From the NCBI GenBank assembly GCA_963731205.1, contig CAVSUJ010000001.1:372001-436000 (forward strand): DNA of 64,000 nucleotides, given 5' to 3'. This stretch comes from DATAZK01 sp963731205 (GTDB lineage: Bacteria > Actinomycetota > Actinomycetes > Frankiales > Frankiaceae). This document shows positions 15,551 to 24,354 of this stretch, one piece after another. A program made the translations under genes and the position numbers. The first letter of the stretch is position 1. Every line of letters begins with the position of its first letter. The notes beneath the pieces were generated by a model. That model searched no databases, was not told the origin of the DNA, and saw nothing but the letters and a program-made list of their open reading frames with translations.

Positions 15551-17383
15551 ATGACATCAAGCCGAAACCTGGGCCTTACTGAAGGCCGCCCAGTCGCCTC
15601 GCCAGGTACTGCGCCGGCCAATTTCTGCGCCACGCGGGCTGGACGTCGACGGGCGCTGGTTGGCTTGGCGGCGGCGGCCACCGTACTCACCGCCGGTTGT
15701 TCTCCGCTCGTCACACTGGGTGGAGGGCACTCGACGGGTACGAAGAAGCCTGCCTCGTCAGGACACCTGACCTACCTTCCGGTGGCCGACTCATTCGTCT
15801 ACGCCGACGCCCTCGACCGCAACATGGGCGGCGACGCCCGACTCGTCGCCAGCACCATTCCCGACCAGGGCAAGGCTTCGTTCCTGAAGTTCGCCGTCAG
15901 CGGGATTCCGGCCGGTCGCTACGTCACGGCGCATCTGGTGCTGCACCGGACGGACCACCACCTGCCCCCGACCGTTTCCGTTTCGACCGCCGCCTCGACG
16001 TGGTCGGAGATGGGCATCACCGGGCGCAACGCTCCCGCGATCTCGGCTCCCATCGCCACGGTGCACCCGGCGAGCGCGCCGACCTCGCTGAGCGTGGATG
16101 TCTCTTCGGTCGTGAAGGCGAACGAGACCATCACCTTCGCGATCACCGACCCGGTCGCCGACACCGTCGCGGCGTTCTACGCCCGCCAGAGCGGTGCCAA
16201 CGCGCCGTCGCTCGTCATCGACTACTCGACGACGAAGCCCGCGTCGCAGCCGGTCGTCACCCCAGCACCGACGACGGACCCGACGCCGACCGCCCGACCT
16301 CGACGCCGACGACCGACCCGTCGCAGACCCCGACTCCCACTCCGACCCCGACGGCCGACCCGACCCAATCGCCTACCCCCACGCCGACCCCGACAGCCAC
16401 CCCGACCCCCACCCCCACCCCGACACCGACCCCGACGCCGACCACGACTCCGACGCCGGTCGGTGGCGAACTGCACCGTGTCAGTCGCTGCTCGTGCCCT
16501 CGTGCGGCGTGTGGTGGGGCCTCGGCGCCGTCCCGCTCGGCAGCGAGAGCTATGACCAGGCGCTGACCAACCTGCGAGGTCCAGCAGGGTCGTCCGTCCG
16601 ACTTGATCCACTTCTACCACTCGGTACGCAGCTGTTCCCGAGCGCTTCGGACATCGCGATGTCGCAGTCCACCGGCGAGAACCAGACTCCTCATGGAGAA
16701 CTGGAAGCCTGAGCTCGGGCACACCTGGGCGCAGGTTGCCGCCGGCGTCCCCGCGGTCGACCAGGAGATCGACAACGAGGCCGCCTACATCAAGACGCAC
16801 TACACGAAGAAGTTCTTCCTCTCGGTGCACCACGAGCCGGAGAACGAGATCATCCCGACCGCCGGATCCGGCTACACCGCCGCGGACTACGCCGCCATGT
16901 ACCGCCACGTCGTCCTGCGGCTGAAGGCTGACGGCGTCACCAACGCCATCTTCGCCATGGACTACATGGGCTACTAGCAAGTGGTGCGAGCAGTCCTGGT
17001 TCGACGAGCTCTACCCGGGCGACGACGTCGTCGACTGGATCGCCTACGACCCGTACTCGACCGGCAGCGGCACCTTCGCCACCATGGTCGACGGCAAGGA
17101 CGGCACCAGGTGGGCCGGCTTCTACAACTGGGCCACGACCGTTCACCCGGGCAAGCCGCTGATGCTCGCCGAGTGGGGCGTCACCGAGACCAGTGACCCC
17201 AACGCGAAGGCGAACTTCTTCAACAACATGCCGAACCTGGAGAAGAGCTACCCGGCCATCAAGGCGCTCGATCTACTGGAACTCCGGCGGCTACCCGACG
17301 CGGATCGACTCCTCGCCGCAGAGCCTCGCCGCCTTCCAGGCGCTGGCGCAGAACCCGATGTACAACACGCCTCTTCCGTCTAA
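15551..17383 (+). pseudogene. Lipoprotein with CBM96-like domain, Pro/Thr linker and GH26-like catalytic domain (no. 2), frameshifted
   Basis: About 600 residues after joining frames near 16305, 16480, 16585, 16975 and 17270. N-terminus: RAGRRRALVGLAAAATVLTAGC, a lipobox with a twin-arginine-like start, so probably a surface lipoprotein, perhaps Tat-exported. Residues ~70-225 resemble a DNRLRE/CBM96 carbohydrate-binding module (YLPVADSFVYADALDRNMGG, ASFLKFAVSGIP). A long PTPT linker follows, then the barrel: CGVWWGLGAVPLGSESYDQAL, FLSVHHEPENE (acid/base Glu), DWIAYDPYSTG and MLAEWGVTET (nucleophile Glu). Substrate unknown; a terminator follows. Probably binds and cuts the polysaccharide made here or one in the environment. 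Confidence 0.72.
16262..16449 (+). repeat. Low-complexity Pro/Thr-encoding tandem repeat (protein linker)
   Basis: Short repeats of CCGACC/CCGACG/ACTCCG type encode a run of PTPTPTPT in one frame. This is a typical extracellular linker between the carbohydrate-binding and catalytic domains, and a likely site of slippage; one frame change lies at its start. Confidence 0.8.
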
Positions 17384-17401
17384 CCCGACGGCAGCGGCAT
17401 C

Positions 17402-17432
17402 GGAGCCCCACCCCAGTCGGGGGTGGGGCTCC
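17402..17432 (+). terminator. Strong GC hairpin terminator after GH26-like gene no. 2
   Basis: Perfect 13-bp stem GGAGCCCCACCCC (17402-17414) with 17420-17432, 5-nt loop, 18 nt after the proposed stop. No T-tract. Confidence 0.82.
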
Positions 17433-17765
17433 AGCGCGTTGCGGCGTAGACGCCGACGAGGCACGGCCACAGATCACGGAGCGCAATGACGCTCGTGGTC
17501 CTCACATGTACGTGTTGGAGTTGCAGTTCCCGGATCGGCGCGCGGCTGGACCGGGCGGGCCGGTTAGGCCAAATGGGGGCGATCATCGCGATTCGGTTGA
17601 CTGACGTGCCCATTATGGGTCATTGTCGTCCGTGATGAGTTCGGCTGCGTGTTGCCGCGTGGTGTGGAGACGTTGGGATATCGCCGTTCCGCGCCCGAAG
17701 CCGCGGCGCGCCGATAGCCTCAGCGATTGTAACGGTCGGTGACAAGCGATCGGGGGGTTCTGACA
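17433..17765. other. Intergenic region upstream of the first Wzy-like gene
   Basis: 333 nt with no supported gene on either strand. It presumably contains the promoter of the Wzy-like gene that starts at 17766; GATCGGGGGG at 17748-17757 may act as its ribosome site. No clear hexamer pair was identified. Confidence 0.45.
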
Positions 17766-19160
17766 GTGACGACCCTGTACGAGCTCACCGAGCGGCGCCG
17801 GCGCCTCAGGTCGGCTGCCGCGCCGCTGCCGCAGAGCCGCGGCCGCGTCCACAGCAGGGCGCGCGCTGACCATTGCGTTGCTCGGGTTCCCGGTGTTCTG
17901 GGCGCTGGGCCTCGGCGAGTTCGTCTGGCTGATCGTCGCGGTGCCCATGGTGTACCGGCTGTGGGTCCGCCCGCGACGCATCCGCGTCCCGCCGTTCTTC
18001 GGTCTGTGGCTGGCGCTACCTGGTCTGGGTCGATCGCGGCGGCTTCATGATCGGCGAGCACCTGCCCGGCACCTTACGACCAGCGGCGGCTACATCGGCT
18101 GGGGGGTGCGTGTTGCCGATCTGCTCGCCGCCACGGTGGTGCTGCTCTACGTGGGCAACCTCGGCGAAGACGAGATGCCCGCCCGCAAGGTGGTCCGCCT
18201 GCTCGCCCTGTTCTTCTCCTTCACGGTCGTCGGCGGGATGCTCGGAACCTTCTTCGGCAGCTTCAGCTTCACGTCGCCGTTGGAGATGGTCCTGCCGCAC
18301 GGGCTCCGCTCGAACTACTACGTCCATCAGCTGATCCATCCCGGCTTCGCGCAGGTCCAGGACATCCTCGGGCACGACGTCGCCCCGCCCCAAGGCGCCG
18401 TTCGCCTACACCAACAACTGGGGCAACAACATCGCCCTGCTGCTGATCTGGTTCGTGGTCGCGGGATGGATCCGCGGATCGCGGCGGGCCAGGGTCTGGA
18501 CCGGCTGACCCTCGTCGTCGCCGCCATTCCGATCATCTACTCGCTGAACCGGGGCGTCTGGATCGGGCTCGGGCTCTCCCTGCTTTTCTGGCATTTCAGC
18601 TGGCGACCCGCGGCCGGCCGGAACTGCTCGGGGGAATCGCTGGCATCGTCGGCGTCGCTGGCCTGCTCTTCACGGTGACCCCGCTGAAAGCCGTCGTGGA
18701 CGCCCGGCTGAGCCACGGGCAGAGCAACACCATCCAGGGCCTGAACGGCGCCGCCTTCGACGCCGCGCTGCGCTCGCCGATCGTCGGCTGGGGGACCACG
18801 CGCTCGGTGCTCGGCAGCCCGGACTCGATCGCCATCGGCAAGACCTCGTCGTGCCAGACCTGTGGAAACGCGCCGATCGGCAGCACCGGTGAGCTCTGGA
18901 ACGCCCTGATCGACAACGGATTCGTCGGCGTGCTGCTCTTCTACGGATTCATCGTGCTGGTCGGCTTCCGCTACCGGCGCGACCGAACGCCCGAGGGCAT
19001 CGCTGCGCGGCTGATTCTGTATCTCGCGCCGTTCTATGCCGTCTTCTACTCGGCGGTGCCCACGGCACTGGTGATCACGTTCATCTCGCTCGCGCTGCTG
19101 TGGCGGGCCGATCGCAGGGTCATCGTGCTGCCGCCGAGGCCCGATTCGTGCTGCCCCTGA
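17766..19160 (+). pseudogene. O-antigen ligase/polymerase family membrane protein (Wzy-like paralogue 1), frameshifted
   Basis: About 460 residues when frames are joined near 17870, 18015, 18075, 18385, 18480 and 18630. It is a multi-spanning protein of the Wzy/WaaL superfamily, which polymerises or ligates lipid-linked repeats at the outer face of the membrane. Recognisable stretches: LGFPVFWALGLGEFVWLIV, YLVWVDRGGFMIGEHLPGT, VVLLYVGNLGEDEMPARKVV, LPHGLRSNYYVHQLIHPGF, IPIIYSLNRGVWIGLGLSL and SPIVGWGTTRSVLGSPDSIA, with the large loop CGNAPIGSTGELW. It aligns almost end to end with the second copy at 24351-25750. Ends 10 nt from the convergent GH26-like gene no. 3. Confidence 0.72.
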
Positions 19161-19170
19161 TCCGACCAGG

Positions 19171-20278
19171 TCATCGTTCTGCCCTGACCGTGGGCAGGGA
19201 GCTGAGCGGGATTGGCTCAGCTGCGCCGCGGTCTCCCGCAGCACCGGCTGCAAGCTGCTTGATCCCGTCCACGCGGTAGTCGCAAGCGCCGGCGGACTGA
19301 TCCCACAGGGTCACCGCCCGGATGCGCGGAAGCTCCCGCAGGCCGGCCGGGATCGACGCGAAGAAGGCGGCGGTCGCCTGCGGGTCCTTGGGGTCGTACG
19401 CGCTGCCGGTTTCGCTGATCATGTAAGGCTTTTTCAGGCTGATGCCCGCCTTGGCGCCGGTCGTCGCGAGCCAGTCGTAGAACGGCCGCGCGATCTCGGC
19501 GAACGTCTGCGGAGGGTCGCTGCCCACGTCGCCGTTCTCGCAGCCGCGCGAGTCGTAAGGGTCCCAGGAAATCCAGTCCACCGCATCGTTGCCCGGATAG
19601 AGCTTGCTGCACGGTCGGGAAGTTGGGGGGATAGCCGGTGACCACCCAGGTCCAGATCGCCTGGGTCGCTCCCGCTTGGAGAAAGACCTTGCGGACGTGG
19701 CGCCAGGCGGCGACGAATTGCGCGGGCGTGCCGCGCGCCGCGAGCTTGGACTTGCTGTCAGCCTCGTGGTCGAAGGTGATGAAGAAAGGCTTGTGAAGAG
19801 CCGCCAGGCCCTTCGCCGCGCTCTTGAGCGTGGCATCGAAATCGCCGGCGGCCACAGCCGACCAGCGCACCTCCGGCCGCCCCGGCTTGGCGAACTGCCG
19901 GGACTCGAGGTTGATGTGCAGCGTCTGGCCGTTATCGACGACCTGGCGCTCGTCGGCCGACGGCAGATCTCCGGAGTCGATCGAGTCGAAGAAATAGATG
20001 ACGTCGAACTTGCGCCCCATCTTGCTTTCCAGCGCGCTGACCGAACCGCCTTCGGCCGACGTGCCCCACAGCACGCGGCAGGTCGGCCCGCGCAGCAGGC
20101 TCGAGCATCCGCCGGCCTGCGTGCTGCTCGACGCGCTGGGGAGGACGGCGCAGGCGAAGGGGAGGGCTTGCTGCTGCCTCCGCAGGCGGCGAGCAGCGCC
20201 GGCGAGCGCGCCGGCGGCGGCCAGCCGTGTCCAGCGGCGGCCGGGCTGCTGCCGGCGCTGTGGGAGCGGTGGCGTCAA
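19171..20278 (-). pseudogene. GH26-like lipoprotein glycosidase no. 3, frameshifted
   Basis: About 365 residues with frame changes near 20200, 20120 and 19610. The N-terminus, after correcting one shift, gives a clear lipobox: RLAAAGALAGALLAACGGSS, then a Ser/Pro linker. The catalytic part reads VLWGTSAEGGSVSALESKMG, FFITFDHEADSKSK (acid/base region), WTWVVTGYPPNF, DWISWDPYDSRGC, YMISETGSAYDPKDP (nucleophile Glu) and AVTLWDQSAGACDYRVDG, as in GH26-type barrels. Here the acid/base motif is HEAD rather than HEPE. The TTG start at 20278 lies 5 nt after the stop of the Branch-family glycosyltransferase, so the two form an operon. Probably anchored on the outer surface. Confidence 0.68.
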
Positions 20279-20283
20279 GCCGC

Positions 20284-21133
20284 TCAAATGCCGGCTAGTC
20301 GATCGAACATGTCCAGGACATCCGGCGTGCGCTCGCTGTCCACCTTTCGGGCAAAAAAATCCGTGCTCGCTGCGGCTTTTTCCACATCGCTGATTTCGAG
20401 CAATGCAGGATGGCGCTGGCCTTTGGTCCACGAAATGTAACGGCGCCGGTCGTCTTCGATAGCCAAATGTTGCGCATTGTTCAGCAGGAGCGTCGGGAGG
20501 AATCCCTCGTCGGGAATCGAACACCGATTGAAATAACGCTCGACCTGGGGTAGTCGGCGCTGCTGCTCCAAAACGTGATGAACGGCGGCGCCCCGAGATT
20601 GACCCACTGGTCACCGACGTAGAGCGAGAGCTCCTGGCCGTTGAACGGGTGGCGCCGCGGAAACGGGACGGACCGGTGAGTGCCGGGCAGCCGGAGCTTG
20701 TGCAGGTAGCGACGCCGGGTGAGCTGCTGCCAGGGATGCACGTCGTTTCCAGGCTGCGGATCGACCCGGAAATACCGCAGGTACGCGTCTTTCGAGGAGT
20801 GGGCGAGGTCCTGCTCGATGTCTTCATCGACCGGGTCGGATAGTCCTGGCCGGAGACGACCAGCACCCAGGACAGATCGGGCACGTGGGTGACCGCGAAG
20901 CGCAGGCCGTTGATGACGGTCAGCGCGAGCGACATGCGTCCCCACTCGGCGTGCTGGGGAGAAGGCATCTGCAGAACGGCGTCGGATCGCGGGAGGTCCA
21001 ATGCCGGACCTGTGGGATCATGATGGATTACCACCGCCGTATTCGAACCCGCTGTGAGCCGGCTGATCAAACGGTGTACAAGCGGCGGATCGCGGTGGGA
21101 AAGAATGAGGACAACCACTGGGCCAGCTGTCAC
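20284..21133 (-). pseudogene. Branch-family (core-2/I-branching-like) glycosyltransferase, frameshifted
   Basis: About 280 residues after joining frames near 20840 and 20570. Signature features of the Branch family (GT14-like): VVLILSHRDPPLVHRLISRL at the N-terminus, AVVIHHDPTGP, MPSPQHAEWGRMSLALTVINGL, WVLVVSGQDYPTR, FNGQELSLYVGDQWVNLGAPPF, the acidic PDEGFLPTLLLN and RRRYISWTKGQRHP. Eukaryotic members add beta-1,6-GlcNAc branches; bacterial members act on capsule or exopolysaccharide, with acceptor unknown. The GTG start at 21133 lies opposite the divergent Wzz-like gene, across ~550 nt of shared upstream DNA. Confidence 0.72.
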
Positions 21134-21683
21134 GAAGCCGCGTCCTTTCTGTCTGGGCAGCCGATGCTACGCAGTGTTCGCGCGCCGGCGGCGTGCCCCA
21201 GGCCAGAGAAAAGCGTCCACGAAACTCTCATGGATGGCAGGCAGTATCTGCGGCAATGAGGGCAACGGGGGTGCTCGGGATCGGGGTCAGGTGGATGTCG
21301 GCCGGACGCGTCCCTCTTTCAGCGAAGTGAGGGGACTACCCGAACGCTTCGCTCGGCTTCACCCGTTTGCGCTACACCAGATTCGGCCAGATGCCGCACA
21401 GGCGCGGCGAGGGGCACGTCATTCGGGTGAATCAGTGAATGACCGCACCTGCCAGCGGGTGTGCTCGTAACATGGCAGCAGGCTACCGGGTGTCCTCCAA
21501 AGCCGATCGGGTCACGAGAGCCGAGCGGTGGTCGGCTGCACCAGCTGTCCGACAGCCCTCGCAAACAAGCCTGTTCAGGCTATTTTTTGGTCGCCGGTCA
21601 CGCGTCGATTTCGCGGCGAGGACTAAGGGACCGGGCAGAATGGCCGATAGATGACAAATTCTGCGCCTTCAAGGGGTGGCTAC
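21134..21683. other. Divergent leader region of the main polysaccharide operon
   Basis: 550 nt between divergent starts, without a supported gene; the short open frames here have no recognised sequence or ribosome site. It contains a terminator-like element at 21568-21588 close to the Wzz-like gene and is likely to hold the promoters for both directions. Confidence 0.5.
21568..21588 (+). terminator. Terminator-like element (possible attenuator) before the Wzz-like gene
   Basis: AGCCTG-TT-CAGGCT followed by ATTTTTT. The innermost pairs cannot form with a 2-nt loop, so the RNA stem is about 4-5 bp and weak, but the T-run is exceptional in this GC-rich DNA. It lies about 100 nt upstream of the start codon, where an attenuator would be expected. 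Confidence 0.35.
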
Positions 21684-23300
21684 ATGTCAAGCGTTCCGCA
21701 CTCTTCTGGGCTGGCGGCTGCCAGTGCGCGCTGCGCGTCAGACCCGGGGCCGACGTCGCTGTCGGACTACGGCACTGCGCTGGCGCGGCGCTGGTGGCTG
21801 GTCCTGCTGGGAATGCTCATCGGCGGTGCGGCTGCTGCGGGCTATCTCAACGTCGTCCACAAGAGCTACACCTCGACGTCGGCGGTGCAGGTCACCGACA
21901 CCGGCGTGAGTGACTCGGCCATCCCCGGCTCGCGTAACACCACGGCCAACGTCGACATGGACACCGAGGCCGCAGATCGTCACCTCCAACACCGTGGCGA
22001 GCCTCGCGGCCAAGGGCCTGAACACCAGCCTCACGCCGAGCCAGCTCGCCGCCAAGGTCAAGGTCACGGTGCCGCCGAACTCCGCGGTGCTGTCGATCTC
22101 CTGCCACGCCGAGCAACGCGCTCGACGCCCGCGCCTGCGCGCAGGTCTTCGCCAACAGCTACCTGGCCAACCGGACGCAGATCGCCGAGGGGATCATCGC
22201 GGCGCAGCTGAAGACGCTGCAGGACCAGCTTCCCGGGCTGAACAAGCAGCTCTCCGACGTCACCGGACAGATCGCGACGCTCCCGCCGAACTCGCCGGCG
22301 CGGGCCCTGGCCGATGCCCAGCAGAGCATCATCAGCACCCAGATCAACAGCATCAACGCGGCGATCAACCCGCTCCTGCAGCAGAAGGTCACCGCCGGCC
22401 GGCTGCTGACCCCGGCCAACCTGCCTTCCGCCGCCGCCTCTCCGAAGCGCTCGCTGGTCCTGCTGAGCGGTGTGCTCGGTGGCCTGCTGCTCGGCGCTGT
22501 CCTGGCACTCGTCGCGGTTCGCCGTGACCGCCGGATCCACACCTCGGCCGAGGTCACCCACCGTCTCGGCCTGCCGGTGCTGGCCGAGCTGTCCAGCCCC
22601 GTGGTGAAGAGCCTCGGCCAGCTGAACGCCGAATTCGGTGGTGCCGCCCCGGTACGCGAGCTGCGTGACCGCCTGGTGGCGGGCGGCGTGGCCCGCTCGG
22701 TCCTGGTCGTCCCGCTTTCCGCCGGCGCCGGCGGTTCCCTGGTGGCCGTCAACCTCGCCGCGTCGCTGTCGGCCGACGGTTCGACGTGCTCCCTGGTGTG
22801 CGCGTCGCCCGACTCGGTTTCGCCGCTTCGGCTGCGCATCCCGGCGGCGCCCGGCCTCAGCGATGCCCTGGCGTTCGGCTTCACCGACGTGCGCGGCACC
22901 CTGACCCACCTGAACGACCAGCGTCTCGGGGTGCTGCCTCCCGGCCGCCAGCCCAAGGCCCTGCTCGACCGGCTGCACGGCAACGCGATGCTCGATCTGG
23001 TTCGCGACCTGCGCAAGCACTACGACCACGTCGTCGTGGAGGCCCCGGTCTGGACCACGACCCGCAGCGCGCTCGTGCTCGGGCGCGGGCGCCGAGGCCG
23101 TGATCCTGGTGGCCGAGACCCGGCTGACCACCCGTGACGAGACCCTCGAGGCGGCGCAGATGCTGGCCGACAGCGGCGTTCCGGTGCTCGGCGTGGTCCT
23201 GGTGCCGCGCCTGCGCGGTACCGGCCTGTCGGGTGACGCCGCCCGGGCCGGGCAGCACGCCGCCAAGGGGGAGCTGCTGCCGACGGCGAGGCCACCGTGA
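21684..23300 (+). pseudogene. Chain-length determinant protein with degenerate BY-kinase-like domain (Wzz-like), frameshifted
   Basis: About 540 residues after joining frames near 21970, 22105 and 23080. A Wzz-like co-polymerase: LSDYGTALARRWWLVLLGMLIGGAAAAGYL is the first membrane segment, followed by a periplasmic coiled-coil-rich domain (LKTLQDQLPGLNKQLSDVTGQI) and the second segment SLVLLSGVLGGLLLGAVLALVAV. The C-terminal half resembles the cytoplasmic P-loop domain of bacterial tyrosine kinases, but the Walker A position reads PLSAGAGGSLVAVNLA, without GKT/S, and no C-terminal Tyr cluster is seen. It probably sets chain length without kinase activity. ATG 21684 follows AAGGGG. Confidence 0.75.
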
Positions 23301-23343
23301 TCGTCGGGTCGGCCGGATCTGCCGGGTCGTCTCCGACTGTCCG

Positions 23344-24354
23344 GTGAGCGTGCGCGCCACGACAGTTGGCGCCGCACTCGCGTTGCTGGGTGGTCTCGTT
23401 GCGGGCTGCGCCAGCGGTAGCGGAGGCGCCATCACCAATCCGTCTGCCAGCGACAACTCCCACCGCCAGCGCTTCTGCGGTGACCCCGAAGCCGACGCCG
23501 TCGCCGGCGGCCACGTTCCCGCTGACCGGGCTCGGCACCAACAACACGGCGGCCGCTTCGGCGCGGGTCATGGCGGCCGCGCTGTCGGCGAGCTACGGGC
23601 AGCCCCAGCCGACCGGGGCCAATCTCGCCGATGCCGTCTACGTCGAGTACAGCGACACCCTCCGCATGATCGCGCTCTACCAGTCCACTGCTGCGCCGGT
23701 GATCGGGCCGATCGCGCAGACGCGTCCGGTCGACGGACCGATTCTGGCATCTTTCAGCCCGGTTTCGCCAATACCGGCGGACCGGCGGGCTTCGTCAGCC
23801 AGCTCGATCCGGCAACTGTCACCGATCTCAGCACCGCGTGACCCGGCCGCCTACACCGACGGCGGCGGGCCTGACGACCTCGACCGACCGCACTCCGCAA
23901 GAGCACCGCGACCACTCCCGCGCCGCCCCGCTGCTGACCTTCGGAAGCCCGGGGGTCACTGGACAAGGCGGCCAAGCCGGCCCACACGGTCACCGTTCTC
24001 GGTCGCCGGCTTCCCGGCCGTGACCTGGAACTACGACGCCAAGAGCGGCCGCTGGCGCACCACCGACCCGGTCATGTCGGCAGGCGCCCCACCACGCTGA
24101 TCTTCCAGCAGGTGTCCTACAAGGGTGTGCAACTGCATCACCCGGGTGGGGCAATTGTCCCCAGTGCGCATGTTTTTGGCATCGGGGTGGCTACTGTTCT
24201 TTCTGGGCCGAGCGCGATTAAAGGAGTTTGGACCAAGCCAGGCAATGTAGCCGTGACCGTTTATGCCGATTCGAACGGTGTGCCACTGAGTTTCCGTCCC
24301 GGGGTCACCTGGGTGCTACTGATACCGAGTGGAACGCAGGTGACGTACTCATGA
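23344..24354 (+). pseudogene. DUF3048 family lipoprotein, frameshifted
   Basis: About 335 residues after several frame changes (near 23455, 23745, 23840, 23930 and 24095). N-terminus ATTVGAALALLGGLVAGC is a lipoprotein signal, followed by a Ser/Thr/Pro-rich linker. The DUF3048 core is seen in NLADAVYVEYSDTLRMIALYQ and IGPIAQTRPVDGPIL, and its C-terminal domain in VTWNYDAKSGRWRTTDP and the closing block VWTKPGNVAVTVYADSNG to GVTWVLLIPSGTQVTYS. DUF3048 proteins (YerB-like) are of unknown function, thought to act at the cell envelope. It lies between the Wzz-like and second Wzy-like genes and overlaps the latter by 4 nt (ATGA), which ties it to polymerisation or surface attachment. Confidence 0.72.

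Noticed and set aside
16262..16449. Regular short repeats that might suggest a CRISPR array
   Set aside because: The repeats are hexamer-scale, without unique spacers, and encode a Pro/Thr linker in a secreted protein.
19217..21133. A 638-codon minus-strand frame that would fuse a glycosyltransferase to a glycosidase
   Set aside because: It switches between proteins by reading out of frame; the true pieces of each gene lie in other frames on both sides, so the fusion is an artefact of indels.
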